Below the pieces are notes generated by a model. The model made no database searches, was not told the DNA's origin, and saw nothing but the letters and a program-made list of their open reading frames with translations. A stretch of 64,000 nucleotides of DNA, taken from Anaerolineales bacterium. Its GTDB lineage: Bacteria > Chloroflexota > Anaerolineae > Aggregatilineales > J027. The stretch lies in contig JACKCI010000002.1 in NCBI GenBank assembly GCA_020634155.1, forward strand, positions 682,001 to 746,000, given 5' to 3'. Each line of letters opens with the position of its first letter. Position 1 is the first letter of the stretch. A program made the position numbers and the translations under genes. Of the stretch, positions 35,631 through 44,721 are shown piece after piece.

Positions 35631-38600
35631 TTGATTCACCCAACCACAACCTCGGTACAAGCAGAACTATCACCCCAGTCGCTCGCGTTGTTGACCTCTT
35701 TGGTGCCAACTCTTTTGCGTGAGCGACTGGCCTCGAAACGCCCCTTTTTGCCGGGCATGATTGAACAGCGTCAAAGCGTTGTAGCAGCTATTCGGCTACC
35801 CACAACCCAACTCTCGGCTACCTTGGCTCAAGTTGAGAAGCCAGAGGTATTGGCAGCAGTACTCAACACGCTCTATGAACCCGTCATTAGCACTCTAGTG
35901 GATGCGGGTGCGATTATTGCTGAGGTTGACGCTGCGACTATCACAGCGGTTTTCTTGCTGGATAGCAATACTCAAGCAGGGCGTGTGCTGCAAGCCCTGA
36001 TTAGTATTGAATTCGCCCTGAAAAAAGCCAATGAGAAGACTGCCCCCGGCTATCCCAATATCCGCTGGGAACTCAGCGCGGGGGTGGGAATTGGGACACT
36101 GGCTCTGACTACCTTTGAGACCGCCCATCGCCAAGTATTTGTGGTGGATGGCCCTGCATTGCAGCAAGCCGAAGAGACCCTTGCTCAAGCCACCCCTAAA
36201 CAATTGCTTGTGCATCGGGATGTGATGAAGAGGCTAGGAAGTGCGCCGCAAGGGGATTGGGTGAAATATAACTATTTCTTGCCCACGGATAGCTTTACCA
36301 GTAGCGCAGTGGGACAAGTTTTAGCAGACAGTAGCCATAGCGCGAATCTGGTAGCGATTCAAAATCTCTCCAACCGTCAGCGCCGCACCCTAACCGAATT
36401 TCTTGACCCTGCCCTACGGGCGGTTCATATCCCCATCCAAAACGGCTTCCGTACTCATCGCCAAGTCTATTTGATTCTGAGGGTTAGCCCTCTCAACCTC
36501 TTTGGTGAAGGCGGGCTGGAGCAGTGGCAGTCCTTGCTTGATAAACTGCTGAATACCGCAGACCGCTATGGCGGCATGGTCTATCAGATTCAGGGACGAC
36601 GTGGGGAATTCCATCTCGTGTTCGGGAACCCCTTTGATGATGAAGACCTCGAAGCCCGTGCCGTGAGTTGTGCGCTGGCCTTGCAGCGTATTCTACACCC
36701 GATTGAGCCATCGCTCTCTATTGGAATTGCGATGGGTGAGGCCTTTATCGGCTTTTTGGGTTATGAGCAATGCCGTGCACCGATTATCATTAATGAGGCC
36801 CATAGCCGCGCCCGTCAATTGATGACCAATCGCGCCGATGTGCATGAGGTTTTAGTCACCCAGATACTGCAAACCGCCACCGAACACGCTTTTAGCTGGC
36901 GTGCCCTTGGCGGTGAATTGCCAACCTACGCGCTCGCGGGTGAACTTACTTTGGGTAGTGGCTTGTTACCACGTCTACAGGTGGCCCGTCGCACTTTTGT
37001 TATTGGGCGTGATGAAGAACGGGCTGATTTCAAACGACTTGCCAAGTTATGTCAAGCTACCCGTGAACGCCAGTTGATTCTGGTGACCGGTGGCAGTGGG
37101 GCCGGACGCTCGACTTTGATGGATATTTTGATTGAGGAATGGCTAGAGGCAGGTGGCAACGGCTTTATTGCGATTGGCCCCTCACATACGCCTACCGCGC
37201 CCTATGCTCTGTGGTTCCCTATCTGGCAAGCCCTTTTTGATTTGACAGCCGAGTCTGACCCTGCCCAAAATCTCGAACTACTACAAACTGCTATTATAAG
37301 GCTATTGCCTGATTATGAGGGGGTTGCCGAACTCTTTGCCGAGGCCTTGGGGCTTACCCAAGAGGGTAGCCCAGCCCTTGCCAGCCTTAGCCCACAAGCC
37401 CGCCAACAACGCCTGATTGACGCCAATACAGCTATCTTCCGCCAAATTGCCGAGCTAACCCCATTCTTACTGGCTTTTGAACACCTTGATTATGCCGATA
37501 CCTTGTCGCTGGTGTTGCTTGACGACCTGTATCAGAACATCGAAGACACGCCCGTCATGATTTGCATTGAAGATCGCGGTAATCCGTCCCATTCGCTCTT
37601 TCCTCGCTTCCCGATGGCAACGGTTGTCGAGGCCAAGCCCTTATCCGGCGAAGCATCATGGAACTTGCTAGACCGTTTGTTGCCCGATGTGGATTGGCCC
37701 TATAGCCACCGTAAAGCCTTGGAGGAACGCTTGGGGATACGGAGTGAGACAACTCCGCGTACTCCACCTGCTTATGTCGTTGCGCTTGCCACTGCCCTTG
37801 AACAGACGGTACTTGACCGCCACGCCCAAACCCACATGTTCAATGATAATTACCCGCCTCAAGATTGGCCCCGTGACTTGGTAGAGACCACCAATTTGTT
37901 GGTACAAACTGCCCTCAGTCATGAGGAAGTACAAATCGCACTGCGAGCCTCGGTGAGTGGCACACTGTTCTATCACTATGCCCCATGGTTGCATCCAAGC
38001 GATAGCAGCCTCGAAATCGGACGCTTGCGGAGCCTGCACCTCACTGAGCCGTATATGGATTTTGGTTATCCACGCCGCTGGGATCGCTTCCGCCATGAGC
38101 AAATGCGTGAGGCGCTTTATCTGCATCTTGATACCCCTACACGGCTGGCATTGCACCAACAAGTAGCTGAATGGATTGCAGTACATCAACCCGGTAAAGC
38201 AGGTGAGGCAGCCGTCGCCTATCACATGCAATATGCCGGGAAGCTACTAGACGCAGTTTATGCCCATCTGCGAGCCTGTGATTATGCCTCAACGTGGGGA
38301 GCCGAGTCAGAAGGCTTGCAAAATCTCCTTGCGGCGGAACGGCTATTGGCTCAACAGGATAGTGCCGAGAGCCACCATGCCTTAGTGCAGGTCTATTTAG
38401 CACGTGCGCTGCTCTATCTGCGCTCAGAGGCCTATGAACGAGGCCTTGTAGATATTGGGCGTGCCCTAACGGTTGCCGAAGGGTTGCAAGACAGTAACTT
38501 GATTGCCCGTTGCTTAGTGCTGAGGGGGCGCTTCCATCAAGCCGCTAGTGATATTGAGGCCGCTCGTCAAGACGCTGAAAAAGCTGCCCAACTCAGCGCT

Positions 38601-39761
38601 GACCATGAGACCCTCGCCCAAGCTTATTGGCTACAATCGCGGGCATTAAACGCCAACGGACAGCGCCGTGAAGCTGTGCGGTTGTTGCACAAAGCCATTG
38701 ATACCAAGGCCGTCCAAGACCTTACCATTCAAATTGAGATGGGTCTCGATGCCGCCCAGATTTTGCTGGTAGACTATTACCGTGACCGTGCCCGCGTCCA
38801 TGTCTTGCGTGCCCATGACCAAGCCGAGAAATTGGGTGATCCGGTTATTTTACATGAGGTCTTGACGCTAGTCGGTCACTTAGAATTGCTTTATGGTGAA
38901 GCTGAAAAATCGGTGGCAACCCTTGAGCGTGCCCTGACCTATCCTGCCCCACCCGATTCTAGTGTAGCGAGCCTAGGCAATATCTTGACTGACCTTGCGG
39001 TTGATTTCTGCTACCTTGGGCGCTATGCCGATGCTGAAGCCACCTTTGACACCGCCATTGGCTACTATCTAGCCGATGGAGATGAAGCCAGCGCATTACG
39101 GGTGGAGTTGTTACGTGCCCATGAACTCTACCTAGACCGCCACGACCTCGAACTCGCCCAAGCTATTCTTGATGACGCTCGCCAGAAACCCGATTTACTC
39201 AATGATGGTTTGCATTTACTGATTGAGCTAACCCAAATAGGCATTTATATCCGTCAAGGTAACGATGAGGCAGCCCAAACCCTACTTGACCAGCTTGACC
39301 AGTGGCCTGATAACCAGCCCAAGCAATGGTATACCCCAGCCCGCTATATACGGGGCGCTCAATTGGCCCTTGTTCAACAAGATTATGAGAAGGCCATTTT
39401 CCTTGCTTCGCGCTCATTGGGTAGCGTCAGTATCAACGGGGATTTGCGCCAATTGACGATGGCTTATTGCTTGCTGGCTGAGGCCATGATTTTGCGCGGC
39501 GACAAATCGTCCACCATTCAAGATGCCTTGGAGCGAGCCGTGCGGGTAGGGCGGCAACAGGGACGACGGCGGCATCTCGCCCGTGCCCTCTATTTATTGG
39601 GGGAATACATGCGCCAGACGGCTCTACGCTATAATAGCGCCCGCGCTAGGGGCAGCACCTACTTATTTGAGGCGGATTTACTCTTTAAAGAGATGGATTT
39701 GCCCATCGAAGAAGAAATCCCACCCTATATCTTGGAGTTGTGGTCAAAGGCAAGCGGCTAA
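35631..39761 (+). CDS. Large signalling protein: tandem degenerate cyclase-like domains, AAA/NTPase domain, TPR-like repeats
   Basis: A 1376-residue protein. Two class III nucleotidyl-cyclase-like domains lie at about 45-225 and 280-450; the second keeps EFHLVFGNPFDDEDLEARAV and SIGIAMGEAFIGFLG. Both lack the metal-binding Asp in the first strand (RQSVVAAIRLP and RQVYLILRVSP), so catalysis is unlikely. An AAA_16-type NTPase domain follows, with GGSGAGRST at about 487-495 where Arg replaces the Walker A Lys. About 500 residues of helical TPR-like repeats make up the C-terminus. The architecture matches adenylate-cyclase/ATPase/TPR regulators that sense protein partners. The start is TTG 35631 with AAGGGA upstream; no earlier start exists before the promoter. 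Confidence 0.85.
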   Translation: MIHPTTTSVQAELSPQSLALLTSLVPTLLRERLASKRPFLPGMIEQRQSVVAAIRLPTTQLSATLAQVEKPEVLAAVLNTLYEPVISTLVDAGAIIAEVDAATITAVFLLDSNTQAGRVLQALISIEFALKKANEKTAPGYPNIRWELSAGVGIGTLALTTFETAHRQVFVVDGPALQQAEETLAQATPKQLLVHRDVMKRLGSAPQGDWVKYNYFLPTDSFTSSAVGQVLADSSHSANLVAIQNLSNRQRRTLTEFLDPALRAVHIPIQNGFRTHRQVYLILRVSPLNLFGEGGLEQWQSLLDKLLNTADRYGGMVYQIQGRRGEFHLVFGNPFDDEDLEARAVSCALALQRILHPIEPSLSIGIAMGEAFIGFLGYEQCRAPIIINEAHSRARQLMTNRADVHEVLVTQILQTATEHAFSWRALGGELPTYALAGELTLGSGLLPRLQVARRTFVIGRDEERADFKRLAKLCQATRERQLILVTGGSGAGRSTLMDILIEEWLEAGGNGFIAIGPSHTPTAPYALWFPIWQALFDLTAESDPAQNLELLQTAIIRLLPDYEGVAELFAEALGLTQEGSPALASLSPQARQQRLIDANTAIFRQIAELTPFLLAFEHLDYADTLSLVLLDDLYQNIEDTPVMICIEDRGNPSHSLFPRFPMATVVEAKPLSGEASWNLLDRLLPDVDWPYSHRKALEERLGIRSETTPRTPPAYVVALATALEQTVLDRHAQTHMFNDNYPPQDWPRDLVETTNLLVQTALSHEEVQIALRASVSGTLFYHYAPWLHPSDSSLEIGRLRSLHLTEPYMDFGYPRRWDRFRHEQMREALYLHLDTPTRLALHQQVAEWIAVHQPGKAGEAAVAYHMQYAGKLLDAVYAHLRACDYASTWGAESEGLQNLLAAERLLAQQDSAESHHALVQVYLARALLYLRSEAYERGLVDIGRALTVAEGLQDSNLIARCLVLRGRFHQAASDIEAARQDAEKAAQLSADHETLAQAYWLQSRALNANGQRREAVRLLHKAIDTKAVQDLTIQIEMGLDAAQILLVDYYRDRARVHVLRAHDQAEKLGDPVILHEVLTLVGHLELLYGEAEKSVATLERALTYPAPPDSSVASLGNILTDLAVDFCYLGRYADAEATFDTAIGYYLADGDEASALRVELLRAHELYLDRHDLELAQAILDDARQKPDLLNDGLHLLIELTQIGIYIRQGNDEAAQTLLDQLDQWPDNQPKQWYTPARYIRGAQLALVQQDYEKAIFLASRSLGSVSINGDLRQLTMAYCLLAEAMILRGDKSSTIQDALERAVRVGRQQGRRRHLARALYLLGEYMRQTALRYNSARARGSTYLFEADLLFKEMDLPIEEEIPPYILELWSKASG

Positions 39762-39766
39762 AGGTC

Positions 39767-39795
39767 TTGCCGCCCCTATGCCAATTGGCTATAAT
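39767..39795 (+). promoter_or_regulatory. Candidate promoter of the small membrane protein gene
   Basis: TTGCCG, a 17-base spacer and a perfect TATAAT lie 35 bases before GTG 39831. Confidence 0.6.
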
Positions 39796-39830
39796 TCCGC
39801 TTAAATTGCAGTAATTGAGGAGTTCTACCC

Positions 39831-40247
39831 GTGCGGAATACACTTTTGTCTGTGGCAGTTGTGATATTTGTGTTGTTGATTATTGGCGGCCTTGCTATTA
39901 CAAGCGGGGGGGGCTTGCCAACTGTGACCCAAGTCACCAATGCCGAAGGCTCTGTGACCCAAGCCACTGATAGCCAGTTGGGTACCCTTGCCTTGGTCGT
40001 TTTCTTGATTATTGGTGGACTGGTGAGCATGGCAGGTGGATTGGCGTTGGTCTTTTGGCTACTCAATCGCCAAGTGACAACCGCTCAAAAATCAGAGGCC
40101 CGCCCATTTATCTTTTCGCTGAGTACCGAGGGCAACAGCATTGGGGCGATGGTGCAAGAGAATATCTATATGCTGATTTTCACCATTGGCATTCTGTTTA
40201 TGCTGGCCTTTTTAGGCTTGGTGGCCTTTACAGGCGCGATATTCTAG
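39831..40247 (+). CDS. Small three-helix membrane protein, unknown function
   Basis: A 138-residue protein with membrane segments at about 5-25, 50-77 and 111-134. The outside loop between the first two carries a Thr/Gln/Gly-rich stretch. No catalytic or metal motif is seen. GTG 39831 is supported by GAGGAG 9 bases upstream and a good promoter at 39767. It is convergent with the LacI-like gene 4 bases away. A hairpin at 40255-40278 may serve as its 3' end. Confidence 0.75.
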   Translation: MRNTLLSVAVVIFVLLIIGGLAITSGGGLPTVTQVTNAEGSVTQATDSQLGTLALVVFLIIGGLVSMAGGLALVFWLLNRQVTTAQKSEARPFIFSLSTEGNSIGAMVQENIYMLIFTIGILFMLAFLGLVAFTGAIF

Positions 40248-40251
40248 CGGT

Positions 40252-41070
40252 CTAAACCCCTCTTTCGCGGGAGGGGTTCATACTGGTCTCACGGATGATG
40301 AGGTCAACACTCAATACAGTGGTGCCAACAATCGACAGACCTTGAATCTGCCCAATAAGTTGGCGGATGCTGCGCTTGCCGAGTTCAACGACATCTGCTG
40401 CAACAGTGGTTAACGCCGCTTCAGCAGCCTCGACTCCATCGCCAAACCCCACAACAGAGACGTCAGCAGGTACAGCATAGCCATATTCAGCCAGCACACC
40501 CAAGGCCGCCCGCGCCATCAAGTAATCTGCTGCCACTACCGCATCGAAGGGTGGGGCCTCGGCTAAGAAGGCTTGTAAAGATTGAATGGCTATCTCCGGC
40601 TCAAAATCCCCATGCAAGAAGTAGGCATCGGGTAAGTTATAGCGCATCAATTCTTGGCGAAAGACGTGTTGACGCTCCACCCCATCTTTTTGCGCCATAT
40701 TGCCATTGATGAACACAAACTGACGCCGCCCGCATTCTTGTACTAAGTGTTGTACCAGCTTGGCAATTCCTTCGCTGTTGTTGGACACCACTCCCGGAAT
40801 CCCCACAATCTGATGGCTGACCAGCGAGACAGGCTTGCCACTTTGATGAATGCTTTGAATAAAGTCATCCGGTACCGGATTGGCAATGACCAGCACCCCG
40901 CCGAGAGCCTCAAGATCAAGGGTGGTTGGGCTGTTGATGTCGGCTTCATCGCGGGAATCGACCAGCACTTGATAACCATAGCGGGCGGCAACAGCCTGCG
41001 CTCCAGCAATCACATTTTGCTGAAAGACGCCGTACTGATTATTGGTGATAATGCCGATGTGGGTGGTCAT
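40252..41070 (-). CDS. Stand-alone LacI/GalR-type ligand-binding domain without DNA-binding domain
   Basis: A 272-residue periplasmic-binding-protein-like domain of LacI type I: HIGIITNNQYGVFQQNVIAGAQAVAARYGYQVLV, SHQIVGIPGVVSNNSEGIAKLVQHL, RRQFVFINGN, DAVVAADYLMARAALGVL, and DVSVVGFGDGVEAAEAALTTV. A complete LacI protein would carry a roughly 55-residue HTH and hinge before this; here the protein starts at the first strand, and the DNA upstream encodes the ROK gene. No signal peptide is present, so it is cytoplasmic. The start overlaps the ROK regulator by 4 nt. A co-sensor for that regulator is the likely role (inference). Confidence 0.85.
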   Translation of the reverse strand: MTTHIGIITNNQYGVFQQNVIAGAQAVAARYGYQVLVDSRDEADINSPTTLDLEALGGVLVIANPVPDDFIQSIHQSGKPVSLVSHQIVGIPGVVSNNSEGIAKLVQHLVQECGRRQFVFINGNMAQKDGVERQHVFRQELMRYNLPDAYFLHGDFEPEIAIQSLQAFLAEAPPFDAVVAADYLMARAALGVLAEYGYAVPADVSVVGFGDGVEAAEAALTTVAADVVELGKRSIRQLIGQIQGLSIVGTTVLSVDLIIRETSMNPSRERGV

Positions 41071-42158
41071 CCATTTAACCCCAATTCTTGTTGCAGAGCT
41101 TGGGCAACGGCTCCGGTAGCACTTAGAGTTGAAGCGGTTGCCAATGAAAACGCGACCTGTTGAATGCGCTGAGTTGGGAAATGCCGCTTGGCTTCCTCAA
41201 TGGCCTGCGCGAGGAGTGCCGTCCCCATATCGGTGATATTGCCCGCCAGTGAAATATGCTCTGGCTTCAATAAGGCAATAATCCATGCAAAGATATGCCC
41301 AAGGTGGGCGGCAATCTCCCCTTGCAGGGTCAAGGCGCAGGCATCCCCATTGAGGGCCGCGTGTTGGATGGTCAGATAGGAAAGGTCATCGAGGCTCAGG
41401 TGGCTATGAGGGCATTCCTCCAGCAATTGACAGGCTCGCTCGTAGATATACGACCAACTCAACAGCGCTTCAAGTGGCAGGCCATTGTCTAGCCGTAGCT
41501 CGCCAATATCACCACCACTATGATAGGCTGAACCCCCTAGCACATAGCCCACTTCGACACCCCGATTAACCAACACCGTGACCAAACTATCGGCTTCGCT
41601 GGCGGCTCCAAACGCGAATTGAGCAACGGCTGCCAATTCCGTGTTGTTGCCAATATAAACGGGGACATCAAAATGCTCGGCCAGTTTAGTCTCTAGGGTT
41701 TGGGGGAGTTCTTCTTTGCCCGGCACTCCGACCCCGATACACAGCAAAGGCGCATCAAGTTGAGCCACAAGGCCATTGACTACACAGATGAGGTCGTTGA
41801 GCAGGGAACCATTGGGCAGTGAATAGTGCTGGGCGCTGATTTGCCCGTTGAGGTTGGTGAGAATACCACGAATAGCGCTATGGGAGACCGAGACGCCAAT
41901 CACCTGTCGCGCATCTGGCACAAATTCGAGCAAGCGCGGGCGTTTGCCGCCCCCCTCAGCGGACTTGCCATGTCCAGTTTCAATCAACAGACCCTCATCT
42001 AGCAACTCGCCGATGAGGTCAGAGACAGTTGGCTTGGCGAGGCCCGTTACCTGAGAAAGCGCGGCACGATTATCCGCTAGGCCCGATTGGACAGCCCGCA
42101 AGAGCAGTTGTCGGTTATGTTGGCGTAGTTGCCCACTCGTGGCCTTTTGTGGTTTCAT
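41067..42158 (-). CDS. ROK-family transcriptional regulator (NagC/XylR/Mlc-like)
   Basis: A 363-residue protein. Its winged HTH (about 8-60) has helices NRAALSQVTGLAKPTVSDLIGELLDEGLLIE, followed by a ROK domain. Sugar-kinase hallmarks are eroded: VSVSHSAIRGIL replaces the ATP-binding DxGxT loop, and the CxCGxxGC zinc motif after GGDIGEL is missing. It should therefore be a regulator without kinase activity. ROK proteins of this kind commonly repress sugar or amino-sugar operons until the sugar binds. It sits in the operon it probably controls, coupled to the LacI-like sensor domain. Confidence 0.9.
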   Translation of the reverse strand: MKPQKATSGQLRQHNRQLLLRAVQSGLADNRAALSQVTGLAKPTVSDLIGELLDEGLLIETGHGKSAEGGGKRPRLLEFVPDARQVIGVSVSHSAIRGILTNLNGQISAQHYSLPNGSLLNDLICVVNGLVAQLDAPLLCIGVGVPGKEELPQTLETKLAEHFDVPVYIGNNTELAAVAQFAFGAASEADSLVTVLVNRGVEVGYVLGGSAYHSGGDIGELRLDNGLPLEALLSWSYIYERACQLLEECPHSHLSLDDLSYLTIQHAALNGDACALTLQGEIAAHLGHIFAWIIALLKPEHISLAGNITDMGTALLAQAIEEAKRHFPTQRIQQVAFSLATASTLSATGAVAQALQQELGLNG

Positions 42159-42170
42159 TCATTCCATCAA

Positions 42171-43202
42171 TTAATGACAGGGTTGGGTATACGTCCGTAG
42201 CACATCCCAGTTAGCGGGGTCTTCCCCACCCAGTCCCCAAATCGACACCCCGCCCAAGGTTGGGTAGGCATCGAGAATGTAATCAAGTTTATATTCAAGG
42301 CCAACCCCATCTGCGACATAGATAGTCTGTTTGGGTAGGCCGCGTTGATCCAGTAGCACCATCATTTCCATATCACTTGGGTCGCGCACAACCTCAAGGT
42401 CAAAGGACTCCACCCACCGTTGCACACTCGCCCATGTAATGACATTAACCGTTGTGCTACGTTGCCAACTATAGCCATAGAAATGCAAGCCAAGGCGCAA
42501 TTTACTGGGGTCAACAATGGAAGCGGCATAGTGAATGACGGCTAATGACCACTCCGGCGGCCCAATAGTACCGGGTTCACCAGCGCGATTGTGGTAATCA
42601 TAGGTCATTATTCTAAAGATGTCTACGGCGGGTGCAAGGCGCTCCCAGTCTTGCGCGGCGGCCCCTTCCCATGCACCCGCATCATCCGTCTTGGCATGTA
42701 CAGCCATTGAGAGGAGGCGGTTATTGGCATGGAGCGCGGCGGCGAGGTCTTCAATGAAGATCGAGAAGGCATCGCGGGTATCCAACTTGAAGCTCTCATA
42801 GTCGATGTCGATGCCGTCGTAATCCCACTGCTCGACCAAATCCACAATGTTTTGAATGTGGAGGGCGCGAATGGCGGGGTCTTCAATCATACCCGACGCG
42901 CCAAAGGTCACAATGGTGGGGACAACTTGCACCCCAGCCGCCCGCCACTCAGCCAGTTTCTCGGTATCCTCGGCTCCATCCAAGAGGTTGAAGCCGCCTT
43001 CAAGCTTCGGAGCATACCAGAACGGGTTAATCTCATCAATCACATCGAGGTTATTGACCACTGAGTCATAACCTGTCGCTTCACCCGACGAGGGGTACCA
43101 AACCGAGACACACCACGAAGGCGTCTCCTCATCTTGTGCATGGCTAGGTAGGCCACTCATGACCATCATCACCGCGAGAACCAGCAAAATCGCACGCATC
43201 AT
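42171..43202 (-). CDS. Secreted glycoside hydrolase family 18 protein
   Basis: A 343-residue protein with a signal peptide (about 1-23, ending SHAQ) and a GH18 TIM barrel. The catalytic motif is DGIDIDYE (129-136), with the acid Glu at 136. Further family features are YYSFK-like FKLDTRD, MTYDYHNRAG after the barrel centre, and SIWGLGGED at the end. GH18 enzymes cut chitin, chitooligosaccharides or peptidoglycan glycans by substrate-assisted catalysis. It is short, with no chitin-binding domain, so an oligosaccharide-active or spore/cell-wall-type enzyme is as likely as a chitinase. The start is ATG 43202 with GGAG overlapping the NagZ stop; ATG 43199 is next to it. Confidence 0.9.
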   Translation of the reverse strand: MMRAILLVLAVMMVMSGLPSHAQDEETPSWCVSVWYPSSGEATGYDSVVNNLDVIDEINPFWYAPKLEGGFNLLDGAEDTEKLAEWRAAGVQVVPTIVTFGASGMIEDPAIRALHIQNIVDLVEQWDYDGIDIDYESFKLDTRDAFSIFIEDLAAALHANNRLLSMAVHAKTDDAGAWEGAAAQDWERLAPAVDIFRIMTYDYHNRAGEPGTIGPPEWSLAVIHYAASIVDPSKLRLGLHFYGYSWQRSTTVNVITWASVQRWVESFDLEVVRDPSDMEMMVLLDQRGLPKQTIYVADGVGLEYKLDYILDAYPTLGGVSIWGLGGEDPANWDVLRTYTQPCH

Positions 43203-43206
43203 TGTT

Positions 43207-44715
43207 TTACTCCATTGGAATATGACAGGGCAAAACACCCGTCGCTTCAATCTCGCCAAACAGCACTCGCGCCACCGCCTCGGTCGTCACCCCCCGAATG
43301 CCATAGGCGCACAGGTAGGTGTCAATCATCGGAAAAGCGCGGATGTCGTAGGGTGTCCGTAAGGCGACCACAATTGGCTGTTGTCCACGCTCCACTAAGG
43401 CACGCACAAGGGCCGCTTGGCTGGGGTCATTATCGGCGTTAATGGTGCCAACAATCACCGTCTTGCTGTGTTGGCTGGCCTCTAGTGCGGCGCGGATATG
43501 ACTATCTGGTGCATGATAGGGTATTTCAATGGATTGTACCAGCGAATGGCGGCGGCGGATGGCATCGACCAGCGCCACCCGCACCCCAGCAGATGTGTCG
43601 GCAGGGGTCAAGTTCAGCGGAGCAATGCTGATAACACTCACCAGTTCATCGGCCCCAAGCTGCAACGGGATGCGGTGATGGGTATCTTTGACAAGGGTAA
43701 TGGAACGGTCAGCAATTGCTTGGGCAATGTGTTGATGCTCACGGGAGCCAACCACGCTCAAGGGTGGGCGCTCGGTGCGGACTTGACGCTGGGTGGCCTC
43801 AATCCGTTGCAGCGAGGCTGTATTGGTTAAGTGTGCCACCTCTTGACCGAGTTGAAACTGGTCAGGGATATGACCCAACATCACCAAATCAGCCCCCGCT
43901 TTGAGGGCGGCCTGCACGCTCTCCAGATGTCCGTATTGGGCAACGGCGTGCATGTCCATTGCATCGGTGATAATCAAGCCCTGATAGCCCATATCGTGGC
44001 GCAAAAGGCCATCTAGCACAGCATTAGAGAGAGTGGCGGGGTTATCGCTGTCGTAGGCCGTAAAGAGGATATGGGCGCTCATAATAGCCCCTACCTTAGC
44101 CTCAACAGCGGCACGGAAGGGCGTCAACTCGACAGCCGTTGTGCGCTGGATGGTATGCACGACAACAGGCATCGACAAATGCGAGTCTTGTTGGGTGTCA
44201 CCATGACCGGGGAAGTGCTTGGCGGTGGCGAGAACGCCCTCGGCTTGCATACCTTGAATAAATGCCACACCTAACGCGGCTACCAGTTCGGGGTCTTCGC
44301 CAAAGGAGCGAATGCCAATCACTGGATTGGCGGGGTTGGTGTTGAGGTCAAGTGAGGGGGCAAAGTTGAGATTGACACCCATCGCCAGCAACTCACGCCC
44401 AAGTATAGCCCCCGCTTTCTCGGCCAGTTCGGGGGAGCGCGTCGCACCAAGGGCCATGTTACCGGGGAGTTCGGTGGCCCCTTGTTGCACCGCCATCAGT
44501 TGCCCGCCCTCTTGGTCAATACCAATCAGCGGCGGCAAATGTCCACCCTCAGCAGCAGCGGCATAGATGGCTGAGGTCAGGTCATAGAGTTGGGCGGGCG
44601 ACACCACATTGGAGTGGGTAAATAAGCAGAACGAGACCGTATCTCCCCGCCGCACACTCGCTAAAATCTCAGGCGGGGGATAATCGCCATGGAAACTGAG
44701 CATCAACTGCTTCAC
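43207..44715 (-). CDS. nagZ: Beta-N-acetylhexosaminidase NagZ-like, GH3 family
   Basis: A 502-residue protein with the GH3 N-terminal barrel and a smaller GH3 C-terminal-like domain (about 335-502). The NagZ signature is KHFPGHGDT (166-174), whose His/Asp pair replaces the usual acid/base, and the nucleophile is Asp251 in IITDAMDM. There is no signal peptide, so it acts in the cytoplasm on imported GlcNAc-containing oligosaccharides or muropeptides. It is the third enzyme step of the amino-sugar operon, between the permeases and the GH18 gene. Confidence 0.93.
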   Translation of the reverse strand: MKQLMLSFHGDYPPPEILASVRRGDTVSFCLFTHSNVVSPAQLYDLTSAIYAAAAEGGHLPPLIGIDQEGGQLMAVQQGATELPGNMALGATRSPELAEKAGAILGRELLAMGVNLNFAPSLDLNTNPANPVIGIRSFGEDPELVAALGVAFIQGMQAEGVLATAKHFPGHGDTQQDSHLSMPVVVHTIQRTTAVELTPFRAAVEAKVGAIMSAHILFTAYDSDNPATLSNAVLDGLLRHDMGYQGLIITDAMDMHAVAQYGHLESVQAALKAGADLVMLGHIPDQFQLGQEVAHLTNTASLQRIEATQRQVRTERPPLSVVGSREHQHIAQAIADRSITLVKDTHHRIPLQLGADELVSVISIAPLNLTPADTSAGVRVALVDAIRRRHSLVQSIEIPYHAPDSHIRAALEASQHSKTVIVGTINADNDPSQAALVRALVERGQQPIVVALRTPYDIRAFPMIDTYLCAYGIRGVTTEAVARVLFGEIEATGVLPCHIPME

Positions 44716-44721
44716 GGGACT

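Noticed and set aside
40255..40278. AACCCCTC / GAGGGGTT hairpin as a dedicated terminator
   Set aside because: It falls within the last codons of the LacI-like gene and lacks a T-run; possible but not strong enough to list as a feature.
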